Origin: Sulfitobacter aestuariivivens
Lineage (GTDB): Bacteria > Pseudomonadota > Alphaproteobacteria > Rhodobacterales > Rhodobacteraceae
Assembly: GCF_014763045.1 (NCBI RefSeq)
Contig: NZ_JACTAG010000002.1
Coordinates: 1,364,001-1,428,000 of the forward strand
DNA: 64,000 nucleotides
Direction of reading: 5' to 3'
Shown here: positions 54,441-62,849 of the stretch, piece by piece
Position numbering within the stretch: position 1 is the first letter of the stretch
Layout of the letters: every line of letters begins with the position of its first letter
Made by a program: the position numbers and the translations under genes
The notes under the pieces: model-generated
The model's database searches: none
The model's input: the letters and a program-made list of their open reading frames with translations, nothing else
What the model was told of the DNA's origin: nothing

Positions 54441-55196
54441 ATGAAGCTTGCAGCGAACCTGACCCTGCTCTGGCCGGAACTGCCATATCTCGACCGCTTT
54501 GATGCGGCGCGCAAGGCAGGGTTTGACGCGGTCGAAATCCTGTTTCCCTACGATGTTGCCGTGGCAAAGACCCAAGCCGCGCTCACGCGGAACGGGCTGC
54601 AGATGATCCTGCTGAACGCACCGCCGCCAAACGACACTGGCACCCCGCGCGGGTTTGCCGCAGACCTCGCGCAGACAGACCGCTTTCGCAGCGACATGCG
54701 CCTTGCATTTGAGTTCGCACAGGCGCTCAGCGCTGAGATGATCCATGTGATGACGGGTCCGGGTGCAGGCGCACGGGCCCGCGATACCCTGATTGGCAAT
54801 ATGCGCTGGGCCTGTGCTCAGGCGCCGGCAGGCATCACCCTGATGCTGGAGCCGTTGAACCAGACAATGATGCCGGGCTATTTCCTGTCCGACTACGCGC
54901 TGGCCGCAGATGTCATCGCTGCGGTGGAGGCTAACAACATCGCCCTGCAGTTCGACAGCTATCACGCGCAGATGATTCACGCGGATGCCGTACAGGTCTT
55001 TGACCAATACCGCCCCCTGATCCGCCACATCCAAATCGGCGACACCCCCGACCGTGGTGCACCCGGCAGCGGTGCCGTTGACTTTGATACGTTGTTCGAA
55101 CGCATCCGGATCAGCGGGTATGACCGCTGGGTCAGCGGGGAATACCATCCCGGCATGGCAACGGAAAAGACCTTGGACTGGATGAAGTACGCCTGA
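54441..55196 (+). CDS. Hydroxypyruvate isomerase-like TIM-barrel protein
   Basis: A 251-residue xylose-isomerase-like TIM barrel matching the Hyi/OtnI group. KLAANLTLLWPELPYLDRF, GFDAVEILFPYD, LMLEPLNQTMMPGYFL (catalytic-type Glu), LQFDSYHAQ and RHIQIGDTPDRGAPGSG are typical. Hyi interconverts hydroxypyruvate and tartronate semialdehyde, while OtnI acts on related keto sugars; the two cannot be separated here. Ten bases after the SDR gene. Confidence 0.85.
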   Translation: MKLAANLTLLWPELPYLDRFDAARKAGFDAVEILFPYDVAVAKTQAALTRNGLQMILLNAPPPNDTGTPRGFAADLAQTDRFRSDMRLAFEFAQALSAEMIHVMTGPGAGARARDTLIGNMRWACAQAPAGITLMLEPLNQTMMPGYFLSDYALAADVIAAVEANNIALQFDSYHAQMIHADAVQVFDQYRPLIRHIQIGDTPDRGAPGSGAVDFDTLFERIRISGYDRWVSGEYHPGMATEKTLDWMKYA

Positions 55197-55205
55197 TCGT
55201 CGGCG

Positions 55206-55226
55206 TGAGTTTATTGGAAAGATGAA
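55206..55226 (+). repeat. 21-nt dispersed 3'-end motif, copy 2
   Basis: Identical over 21 nt to the minus-strand copy at 20326-20346. It begins 9 nt after the stop of the Hyi-like gene, on the gene's strand, and faces copy 3 as an inverted repeat 135 nt away. Confidence 0.7.
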
Positions 55227-55317
55227 GCGGGGGGCGCGCTTAATCTCCAGCTAACCGGGAGTCGCTAGTCTGGATAGACCCGGACAGCGGGAGCGCGACC
55301 CCAGGCGAAAGGTGAAG

Positions 55318-55349
55318 CCCAGCCCTGAGCGAAACATTTCGGGGCTGGG
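55318..55349. terminator. Strong hairpin between convergent genes
   Basis: CCCAGCCC (55318-55325) pairs with GGGCTGGG (55342-55349), and G-U and A-U pairs extend the stem. No U tract follows on either strand. A second short stem, CCGGG/CCCGG (55255-55283), lies upstream. Together they may terminate both convergent transcripts or form a small structured RNA. Confidence 0.4.
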
Positions 55350-55361
55350 TGGACCGCGTCC

Positions 55362-55382
55362 TTCATCTTTCTCTTAAACTCA
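55362..55382 (-). repeat. 21-nt dispersed 3'-end motif, copy 3 (diverged)
   Basis: Matches 18 of 21 positions of the exact copies, in the orientation opposite to copy 2. It lies 34 nt downstream of the stop of the GST-like gene, on that gene's strand. Confidence 0.6.
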
Positions 55383-55416
55383 TTCCTGCAGTTGCTTGCG
55401 GGTGGGGGCGTCACGA

Positions 55417-56034
55417 TCAGGGAAACATGACAGGGTCGTCACCCGGGTGCCATTGCGGAAATTTTGGCATGATGGCTGCGAAAGCGTCAGATCCCAGAAA
55501 CCGCATAAGCCATGCTTGCAGACGGGGCCAGTCCTGCGCGTCAAACCAGTCTTTGTCGATAAAAGCAAACTGCCGGACAAACGGCAGGATGGCGAAATCG
55601 GCAAGTGTCGGCCCCCGGAATATCCATTCGTCGATCTGCTGATCAAGATCAGCAAGAAAACGCGCCGCCTGCGCGCGGTTTTCCAACGGATCTTCTTCCG
55701 GATAGCGGATGGCGTACTTGGTTCTGTCCAGCGCGTCTTTAAAAGGCCCATCCGCCCGCGCGATCCAGCCCCACCCGGTGTCCGGCATGTCCAGCCACCC
55801 TTCGGGGTCCTGGTGCCCCAACGCCCAGATCATGACGTCAAGGCTTTCGTCGATCACGCCGTCAGCCGTGACAAGACAGGGCACTGTGGCGCTGGGCGAC
55901 GCCTCAAGAAACGACTGCGGCTTGTCCCGCAACACTACTTCGCGCAACGCAACCGGAACACCGGCCTGACGGATCGCAAGACGGGCCCGCATCGCATAGG
56001 GGCACCTGCGGAAGGTATAAAGAACCGGGGTCAC
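55417..56034 (-). CDS. Glutathione S-transferase-like protein
   Basis: A 205-residue two-domain GST-fold protein. The thioredoxin-like N-terminus has LYTFRRCPYAMRARLAI (a Cys-Pro active-site pattern, as in stringent-starvation/omega-like GSTs) and SATVPCLVTADGVIDESLDVM. A helical C-terminal domain with FAILPFVRQFAFIDKDWF follows. GTG 56034 overlaps the YjbR gene stop (GTGA) and fits the domain start better than the 30-codon extension. Substrate unknown. Confidence 0.86.
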   Translation of the reverse strand: MTPVLYTFRRCPYAMRARLAIRQAGVPVALREVVLRDKPQSFLEASPSATVPCLVTADGVIDESLDVMIWALGHQDPEGWLDMPDTGWGWIARADGPFKDALDRTKYAIRYPEEDPLENRAQAARFLADLDQQIDEWIFRGPTLADFAILPFVRQFAFIDKDWFDAQDWPRLQAWLMRFLGSDAFAAIMPKFPQWHPGDDPVMFP

Positions 56035-56393
56035 GCCTGGTCGACCAGCCCGGCGTCCCAGTCTTTCAAAAACCGCTTGGGTGCCAGTTGACGCCAAGTG
56101 CCGCGCAGCCGCGCCTCGGCCCAATCGGGATCAATCCGCCCTGCCGCCACCAAAAGCAGGCCATGTTTGGCATAGTGTGAATGCAGGATGAAGGTATCGG
56201 GGTCCGCTGCCATCAACATCTCACGCTCCTCGATGTCCCCTTTGAAGATCGCCGCCTCCACATAGGGACTCCACCATGTCCACATCTTGCCGTGGGCTTT
56301 CAGGTTCTCATTGCCCCAGCTGGTCGCCACCTCGACCTTGGGCAGGCCCAGCGAAAGGCCCAGCGTCTTGACGTCTTCCCAGGTTGAAAGCAT
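56031..56393 (-). CDS. MmcQ/YjbR family protein
   Basis: A 120-residue YjbR-like (CyaY-like fold) protein: LGLSLGLPKVEVATSWGNENLKAHGKMWTWW and ADPDTFILHSHYAKHGLLLV are family features. GAGGAG stands just before ATG 56393. Translationally coupled to the GST-like gene and 13 bp downstream of polA, so it probably sits on the polA transcript. DNA binding is sometimes proposed for the family; role unproven. Confidence 0.86.
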   Translation of the reverse strand: MLSTWEDVKTLGLSLGLPKVEVATSWGNENLKAHGKMWTWWSPYVEAAIFKGDIEEREMLMAADPDTFILHSHYAKHGLLLVAAGRIDPDWAEARLRGTWRQLAPKRFLKDWDAGLVDQA

Positions 56394-56406
56394 CCCGCCT
56401 CCTCGC

Positions 56407-59199
56407 TTAATGCGCCTCTGCCCAATTTTGGCCCTGTCCAGCATCGACGGTCAGCTTGACGTCCAGCCTGACGACCGGATCATTGGCATTCTCCATCACT
56501 TCACGGGCGGCCTCGATCAGGTCTTGCTCTGCCCCCTTGTCCACCTCAAAGAGCAATTCGTCATGGACTTGCAACAGCATTTTCGCGGGCAGATCGCTGA
56601 TGGCCTCCGGCATCCGGATCATCGCACGTCGAATGACGTCTGCGGCAGTGCCCTGAATGGGCGCGTTGATGGCGGCACGGGCGGCAAAGCCTGCGTGCGG
56701 CCCCTTTGCCCCGATATTGGGCGTGTGGATTTTGCGCCCAAAGAGTGTTTGAACAAACCCGTGTTCCTTGGCGAATGCCTTGGTGTCATCCATGTAGGTG
56801 CGGATGCCGGGAAACCGTTCGAAATACCGGTCGATAAAGCCTTGCGCCTCGCTGCGCGGAATACGCAGGTTGCGGGCCAGTCCAAAGCCGCTGATGCCGT
56901 AGATCACACCAAAGTTGATCGCCTTGGCCCGTCGGCGAATTTCCGGAGTCATGTCGTCCATCGGCACGTCAAACATCTCCGACGCGGTCATGGCATGGAT
57001 GTCATCGCCACGCGCAAAGGCCTCCTTGAGGGCCGGGATATCAGCGATATGCGCAAGGATACGCAGCTCGATCTGGCTGTAGTCCAGGGTGACAAGGGTC
57101 TTGCCCTCCTCGGCAATGAACGCCTCGCGGATGCGGCGGCCTTCTTCGGTGCGGATGGGAATATTCTGCAGATTGGGATCAGTTGACGCCAGGCGACCGG
57201 TCGACGCCCCGGCGATCGAATAAGACGTGTGCACCCGGCCCGTGTCAGGGTTGATATGATCCTGCAGCGCATCGGTGTAGGTGGATTTGAGCTTTGATAA
57301 CTGCCGCCAATCCAACACCCGGGCGGGCAGTTCGTGTTCTGTCGCCAGATCCTCAAGCACATCCGCACCGGTGGCATATTTTCCGGTCTTGCCCTTCTTG
57401 CCGCCCTCAAGCCCCATCTCGTCAAACAGAATCTCACCGACCTGCGCGGGCGAGCCGACGTTGAACTTGCGGCCCGCGAGCTCGTAAAGCTCATCCTCCA
57501 GCCCGGCCATCTTTTGCGCAAAGGCATTCGACATGCGTGACAGGGTATCGCGGTCGACCTTGATTCCGGACCGTTCCATGTCTGCCAGCACCGGCACCAG
57601 GGGGCGTTCCAGCGTCTCGTAAACCTTGGTCACCTGCGCCCGGTGCAATTGTGGTTTCAGGGCCTGCCAAAGGCGCAGCGTAATGTCGGCATCTTCGGCG
57701 GCATATTTCGTGGCCTCGTCAAGCGGCACCTTATCAAAGGTGATGGCGGATTTGCCCGACCCCAGCAGCGGCTTGATCGGGATAGGCGAGTGGCTGAGAT
57801 AGCGCTCCGACAGCGTATCCATGCCGTGATTGTGCAGGCCCGCATGCTGGGCATAGGAAATCAGCATGGTGTCGTCGATAGGGGCCACCGTGATGCCGAT
57901 CTGGGCAAAGATCTTGGCATCATATTTCATGTTCTGCCCGATCTTGAGGATGCTCTCATCCTCCAGCATGGGTGTGAGCAACTTAAGGCACTCTTCGAGA
58001 TCCATCTGCCCGTCTGCCAGATCATCAGAGCCAAAAAGGTCATCCCCCCGGTTGGCCTTGTGAATAAGCGGGATATAGCAGGCCTCGCCCGGCTCGACCG
58101 CCAATGAGATGCCGACCAATTCGGCGATCATCTCGTTCAGGCCGGTGGTTTCTGTGTCGATGGCGACGTAGCCACGTTCGTAAATGGCATCGATCCACTT
58201 TTGCAGGGCCGCCGCGTCGCCGACCTGCTCGTATTTCTCCGGATCAAAGGGCACCGCTTCGACCTCTGGCACGTCCGGTGCGGCGGGGGCGTCGGGAATG
58301 ACGGGCGCCTCGGCCCCCAGCGCGTCAGCGACGCGTTTGGACAGTGTGCGGAACTCCATCTCGGCCAGAAATGTCAGCAGCGTGTCGGCATCGGGGTCCT
58401 GTACTTCGAGATCTTCGATGGTGAAATCAAGCGGGGTGTCTTCGTCCAGCAGGACCAGTTGGCGCGACAGCCTGATCTGATCGGCGTGATCGATCAGCGT
58501 TTGGCGCCGTTTAGGCTGCTTGATCTCTTCCGCACGTGCCAGCAGCGTTTCCAGATCGCCATATTCGTTGATCAGCAGGGCGGCGGTCTTGATCCCGATC
58601 CCCGGTGCGCCGGGCACGTTATCGACACTGTCGCCCGCCAGCGCCTGCACGTCGACCACGCGTTCGGGATACACGCCGAACTTTTCGAACACGCCGTCGC
58701 GGTCGATGCGGTTGTTTTTCATCGCATCCAGCATCTCGACACCGCCGCCCACCAGTTGCATCAAATCCTTGTCGGAACTGATAATGGTGCACCGCCCGCC
58801 CGCGGCGCGGGCCTGCACGGCAAGCGTGGCGATGATATCGTCGGCCTCCCAGCCTTCCTTTTCCTTGCAGGCGATGTTGAAGGCTTCGGTCGCATTGCGG
58901 GTCAGCGGGATTTGCGGGCGCAGGTCTTCGGGCATCTCATCGCGGTTGGCCTTGTAGAGATCGTACATGTCATTGCGAAAGGTATGGCTGCCTTTGTCAA
59001 AGATCACCGCAACATGGGTCGGTGCATCCGGCCCGGTGTTTCCTTCAACGTAGCGATGCAGCATGTTGCAAAACCCCGCCACGGCCCCGATGGGCAACCC
59101 ATCCGATTTCCGCGTGAGCGGCGGCAGCGCGTGGTAGGCGCGAAAGATGAACGCCGAGCCGTCGATCAGATGCAGGTGGTGGCCTTTGCCGAATGTCAT
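56407..59199 (-). CDS. polA: DNA polymerase I
   Basis: A 930-residue family A polymerase with three domains. The 5'-3' exonuclease (about 1-290) has IDGSAFIFRAYHALPPL and SDKDLMQL. The 3'-5' exonuclease keeps its metal-binding DTET motif (about 350-540). The polymerase domain has TLDYSQIELRILAHI, RRRAKAINFGVIYGISGFGLA and QVHDELLFEV. Start MTFGKGHHLHL, with GGGGAG upstream. Replication and repair, including Okazaki-fragment maturation. All catalytic motifs look intact. Confidence 0.97.
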   Translation of the reverse strand: MTFGKGHHLHLIDGSAFIFRAYHALPPLTRKSDGLPIGAVAGFCNMLHRYVEGNTGPDAPTHVAVIFDKGSHTFRNDMYDLYKANRDEMPEDLRPQIPLTRNATEAFNIACKEKEGWEADDIIATLAVQARAAGGRCTIISSDKDLMQLVGGGVEMLDAMKNNRIDRDGVFEKFGVYPERVVDVQALAGDSVDNVPGAPGIGIKTAALLINEYGDLETLLARAEEIKQPKRRQTLIDHADQIRLSRQLVLLDEDTPLDFTIEDLEVQDPDADTLLTFLAEMEFRTLSKRVADALGAEAPVIPDAPAAPDVPEVEAVPFDPEKYEQVGDAAALQKWIDAIYERGYVAIDTETTGLNEMIAELVGISLAVEPGEACYIPLIHKANRGDDLFGSDDLADGQMDLEECLKLLTPMLEDESILKIGQNMKYDAKIFAQIGITVAPIDDTMLISYAQHAGLHNHGMDTLSERYLSHSPIPIKPLLGSGKSAITFDKVPLDEATKYAAEDADITLRLWQALKPQLHRAQVTKVYETLERPLVPVLADMERSGIKVDRDTLSRMSNAFAQKMAGLEDELYELAGRKFNVGSPAQVGEILFDEMGLEGGKKGKTGKYATGADVLEDLATEHELPARVLDWRQLSKLKSTYTDALQDHINPDTGRVHTSYSIAGASTGRLASTDPNLQNIPIRTEEGRRIREAFIAEEGKTLVTLDYSQIELRILAHIADIPALKEAFARGDDIHAMTASEMFDVPMDDMTPEIRRRAKAINFGVIYGISGFGLARNLRIPRSEAQGFIDRYFERFPGIRTYMDDTKAFAKEHGFVQTLFGRKIHTPNIGAKGPHAGFAARAAINAPIQGTAADVIRRAMIRMPEAISDLPAKMLLQVHDELLFEVDKGAEQDLIEAAREVMENANDPVVRLDVKLTVDAGQGQNWAEAH

Positions 59200-59338
59200 G
59201 GATGCGCTCCCCTTGGCTTGGAACTTCTTTTGCCATGAAGTTGCGCAGTCTGCCAGCGGTGTTGCTTCGCCCATGCGGGCGAATTGAAGGCGCTGCCCTC
59301 AAACTTCCGGGAATATTAAGGCCAAGAAAAGAAGCAGG

Positions 59339-59518
59339 TCAGACCTTGCCTTCAAAATCCGCGTGCACGTATTTGCAATCGCAATAGCCGCATTCGACCC
59401 AGCCTTCGTCGCGCGGGATCTGCAGCCAGACGCGGGGATGGCCCAAGGCACCCTCGCCGCCATCACAGGCGACGCGCCAGGTATTCACGATGCGGGTCTC
59501 TGGCGCTTGGATGGTCAT
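59339..59518 (-). CDS. Zinc-finger domain protein (CHCC type, 59 aa)
   Basis: A 59-residue protein with Cys in VACDGG, His in LGHPRV, and a C-terminal ECGYCDC: the CHCC zinc-finger pattern (PF10276), related to the zinc subunit NDUFS6 of complex I. Start MTIQAPETR chosen; the frame open upstream to 59602 has no homologous features. Between polA and a DUF1203 gene, same strand. Confidence 0.88.
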   Translation of the reverse strand: MTIQAPETRIVNTWRVACDGGEGALGHPRVWLQIPRDEGWVECGYCDCKYVHADFEGKV

Positions 59519-59585
59519 GGGGCGCGGTCCTTGGCTTGGGGTCTGATGCGCCCTTGTATGGCCCGTCCCGCAGAGCGGGGCAAGC

Positions 59586-60053
59586 CTAAGGCGTGCGATC
59601 AATCCGCGCCTGGTAGCAATTGTTGCGGGCGGACCGGACGTGGATGAAGGCGATCTGCGGATCAGTGAAAATATCGGCCACGCGGGCGGGCATTTCTTCC
59701 GGCGTCACGATCGTGCCGGTGCCGTAGATGATCCGCTCGTTCCGGCCGTACCCTTTGATCAGAAAGTCCGGCGACGATTTCAGGGCCTCGGGCAGCGTGC
59801 CGTGGTCCTCAAAACGCGTACAGGCGTCGGCGCAGACAAACAGGGGCCCACACTCAGCGTAAGGCTGCAGACTGTGGAACGGGCGATGCGCCACGATCAG
59901 ATAGCCCGCCCCTTGAGGAATAAGGTTCAGGCAATGACGACAGGGATTGCCGTTGCCGTCTGATATTGCCGGTTCCGGGCGCTGCCCGTGGGCGTCGGCA
60001 CCCCCGGCTTGCCAGTGGCGGACAAGGTCGGTGGGCAGGGCCTGAATATGCAT
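59586..60053 (-). CDS. DUF1203 domain protein
   Basis: A 155-residue DUF1203 protein. Conserved stretches: [36 protein letters not shown] and RNNCYQARI at the C-terminus. AGGAG 7 nt before ATG 60053 supports the start. Cytosolic; the family function is unknown. Frames open further upstream are antisense to gpmI. Confidence 0.87.
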   Translation of the reverse strand: MHIQALPTDLVRHWQAGGADAHGQRPEPAISDGNGNPCRHCLNLIPQGAGYLIVAHRPFHSLQPYAECGPLFVCADACTRFEDHGTLPEALKSSPDFLIKGYGRNERIIYGTGTIVTPEEMPARVADIFTDPQIAFIHVRSARNNCYQARIDRTP

Positions 60054-60210
60054 GAGAGGTCTCCTTTGTTGCCAATTCGCTAGCCTGCGCACCCCGGCCC
60101 GCTCAATCCGGTTCCTGCGCATATGTCGCAGGCGGCCCGAAAAAGGTTCACGCCGCCTGCGCCAGCGGCTAAAAGGCCTGCAAAAGACCGCGTTGAACCA
60201 GAGGCACCAG

Positions 60211-61722
60211 ATGAGCACACCCAAACCGGTGGTATTGTGCATCCTTGACGGATGGGGCCAGCGCGATGCGCGGGAAGGCAACGCGCCGTTGCTGGCGAAC
60301 ACGCCGACATTCGACCGGATCATGCACTCCAGCCCGCATGCGACACTGCTGACGCATGGGCCGGATGTGGGCCTGCCCCGCGGGCAGATGGGCAATTCCG
60401 AAGTGGGCCACACCAACATCGGCGCAGGCCGGGTGGTGGCGATGGATCTGGGCCAGATCGATCTGGCCATCGAGGACGAAAGCTTTTTCCAAAACGCAGA
60501 AATCCTGTCGCTGATCGACAGGGTCAAGGCGCGCAAGGGCACACTGCACATCATCGGTGTCCTGTCCGACGGGGGCGTGCATGGCCATATCAGTCACATG
60601 AACGCCGCCGCACGCATGATCAGCGATGCGGGCGCGGATATCGCACTTCATGCCATCACAGACGGCCGCGACGTGGCTCCGCAGTCCGCTCTTGGCTATC
60701 TGGATCGCCTAAAGGTGCCGCCCACCACCCGTTTCGCCACGCTCTCCGGGCGCTACTATGCCATGGATCGCGACAATCGGTGGGACCGGGTCAAGCTGGC
60801 CTATGACGCCATCGTGCACGGGCAGGGCAGGGCAGTACCGGATCCGGTCGAGGCCGTGCAATCCGCCTATGACGCGGGCGATCTGGACGAATTCATCAAA
60901 CCTGCCATCATCGCGGACTATGCGGGGATACGCGATGGCGACGGGGTGTTTTTCCTCAACTTCCGGGCTGATCGGGCGCGCGAGATCCTCTCTGCGATCG
61001 GCCAACCGGACTTTGATTCTTTTGAGACCGGTCATCGGCCTGATCTCGCGGGGCTGCTGGGGATGGTGGATTATTCGCAGGCGCACGACCGTTTCATGAC
61101 CACCGCCTATCCAAAGCAGGACATCGTCAACACCCTTGGGGCCTGGGTTGCCCGGCACGGCAAACGACAGTTCCGGCTGGCAGAGACCGAGAAATACCCC
61201 CACGTGACTTTCTTTCTCAACGGCGGCGAAGAGACCGCGGAAGAGGGCGAAGACCGCTTTATGCCCAAATCGCCCGACGTGGCGACCTATGACCTGCAAC
61301 CCGAAATGTCCTGTGCAGAGGTGACCAGCCACTTTGTTGAGGCAATCGAGGATGGCTATGATCTGATCGTGGTGAACTATGCCAATCCCGATATGGTTGG
61401 CCACACCGGTGACCTGAACGCCGCCATTGCCGCGTGCGAGGCCGTGGATGCGGGCCTTACACAGGTCGTTGCGGCGCTGGAAAAGGCGGGCGGCGCGATG
61501 ATCCTGACGGCGGATCATGGTAACTGCGAAACCATGATCGACCCTGAAACAGGGGGCCCGCATACCGCGCATACGCTTAACCCGGTCCCCGTGGCGCTGA
61601 TTGGCGGGCCTGATGGTGTGTCGCTTGAAGATGGGCGATTGGCGGATATCGCGCCGACCCTGCTGGACCTGATGGGGATCGAACCACCGCCGGAAATGAC
61701 CGGCAAGGTGCTGTATTCATGA
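60211..61722 (+). CDS. gpmI: 2,3-bisphosphoglycerate-independent phosphoglycerate mutase
   Basis: A 503-residue alkaline-phosphatase-superfamily enzyme interconverting 3- and 2-phosphoglycerate. Landmarks: CILDGWGQRDAREGNAP, the phosphorylated Ser 63 in MGNSEVGHTNIGAGR, VLSDGGVHGH, FFLNFRADRAREI, FFLNGGEE, and the metal site ILTADHGNCE. Start MSTPKPVVL. Four-base overlap with the downstream EnvC-like gene couples glycolysis to a cell-wall gene, an arrangement seen in other alphaproteobacteria. Confidence 0.96.
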   Translation: MSTPKPVVLCILDGWGQRDAREGNAPLLANTPTFDRIMHSSPHATLLTHGPDVGLPRGQMGNSEVGHTNIGAGRVVAMDLGQIDLAIEDESFFQNAEILSLIDRVKARKGTLHIIGVLSDGGVHGHISHMNAAARMISDAGADIALHAITDGRDVAPQSALGYLDRLKVPPTTRFATLSGRYYAMDRDNRWDRVKLAYDAIVHGQGRAVPDPVEAVQSAYDAGDLDEFIKPAIIADYAGIRDGDGVFFLNFRADRAREILSAIGQPDFDSFETGHRPDLAGLLGMVDYSQAHDRFMTTAYPKQDIVNTLGAWVARHGKRQFRLAETEKYPHVTFFLNGGEETAEEGEDRFMPKSPDVATYDLQPEMSCAEVTSHFVEAIEDGYDLIVVNYANPDMVGHTGDLNAAIAACEAVDAGLTQVVAALEKAGGAMILTADHGNCETMIDPETGGPHTAHTLNPVPVALIGGPDGVSLEDGRLADIAPTLLDLMGIEPPPEMTGKVLYS

Positions 61723-62846
61723 TCCGGGTCGCGGTTCTTTGCCTGCTGCTGCCGTTTGCTGCTGCCGCGCAGACAGATGCAGGGGCCGAGGCCCGTTCTG
61801 CGCTGTCCCAGCTTGAGGCCGCCTCTGCAAAACTGGAACAAGCCGGCGGTGCGCGTGACCGCGTCCGCGCACTGACCGAGACCATTCAGGCGTTTGAGCG
61901 CGGGCTGGGCGCGGTGCGTGAAGGGCTGCGTCAGGTGGCCATCAACGAAGCACAGCTTGCCAGAAAGCTCCAGGCAAAGGACGGGGAGGTTGCGCAGTTC
62001 CTCGGCGTCTTGCAAGGCATCGGCAGCACACCTGATCCAACCGCTCTGCTGCATCCCGATGGCCCGACCGGCACTGCACGGGCGGGCATGTTGCTGGCGG
62101 AACTGACCCCTGCACTGGACCGCCGCGCGGACGCACTGCGCCGCGATCTGCAAGAGGTCCAGACGCTGCGCGCCTTGCAGGTGGATGCGGCTGAGCGGTT
62201 GCAAAAGGGCCTGACCGAGGTGCAATCGGCGCGCACAGCCCTCAATCAGGCGATGGCCAACCGCACGGATCTGCCCCGGCGCTTTACCGCGGACCCGGTT
62301 CGCACCGGCATCCTGATTGCCTCGACCGAAACGCTGGACGGTTTTGCCAGCGGGCTGGCGGAAATTGCGGTGGATCAGATCTCGACCACACCGGAAAGCA
62401 TGGAGGCGCAGATCGGCGATTTGCCCCTACCGGCACAAGGCCTGATTCTGCGTCGTGCGGGCGAGGCGGACGCCGCGGGCATCAAACGCCCCGGTATCAT
62501 TCTGGCGACTCGCCCGCGCGCCATTGTGACGACACCCGCCGCGGCCACGATCCGGTACGCTGGCCCGTTGCTGGATTTCGGCAATGTCATGATGCTGGAA
62601 CCACGCGCCAACAGCCTGATTGTGCTCGCAGGTCTGGATGTGGTCTATGGCGAGGCCGGACAGGTCATCGCCCGTGGGACACCCGTGGGAATGATGGGCG
62701 GTCCGCAGGCAGAAAACAGCGAAGGCATTTCACCCTCCCGTGAGGGGGCTGGCACAGAACGCTCAGAAACGCTCTATATAGAGATAAGACAGGACAATAT
62801 CCCACAGGATCCGGCAGACTGGTTCCGCACCGATAAGGATGGATAG
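61719..62846 (+). CDS. EnvC-like murein hydrolase activator, degenerate LytM domain
   Basis: Encodes 375 residues: signal peptide (LCLLLPFAAAAQ), long coiled coil (about 20-185, many Leu/Ala/Arg heptads), and a C-terminal M23/LytM-like domain from about 255 (VTTPAAATIRYAGPLLDFGNVMML, GLDVVYGEAGQVIARGTPVGMMG). The zinc ligands HxxxD and HxH of active M23 peptidases are not present. It is therefore more likely a regulator of amidases than a peptidase. Start overlaps the gpmI stop; ctpA is 3 bp downstream. Confidence 0.88.
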   Translation: MIRVAVLCLLLPFAAAAQTDAGAEARSALSQLEAASAKLEQAGGARDRVRALTETIQAFERGLGAVREGLRQVAINEAQLARKLQAKDGEVAQFLGVLQGIGSTPDPTALLHPDGPTGTARAGMLLAELTPALDRRADALRRDLQEVQTLRALQVDAAERLQKGLTEVQSARTALNQAMANRTDLPRRFTADPVRTGILIASTETLDGFASGLAEIAVDQISTTPESMEAQIGDLPLPAQGLILRRAGEADAAGIKRPGIILATRPRAIVTTPAAATIRYAGPLLDFGNVMMLEPRANSLIVLAGLDVVYGEAGQVIARGTPVGMMGGPQAENSEGISPSREGAGTERSETLYIEIRQDNIPQDPADWFRTDKDG

Positions 62847-62849
62847 AAG

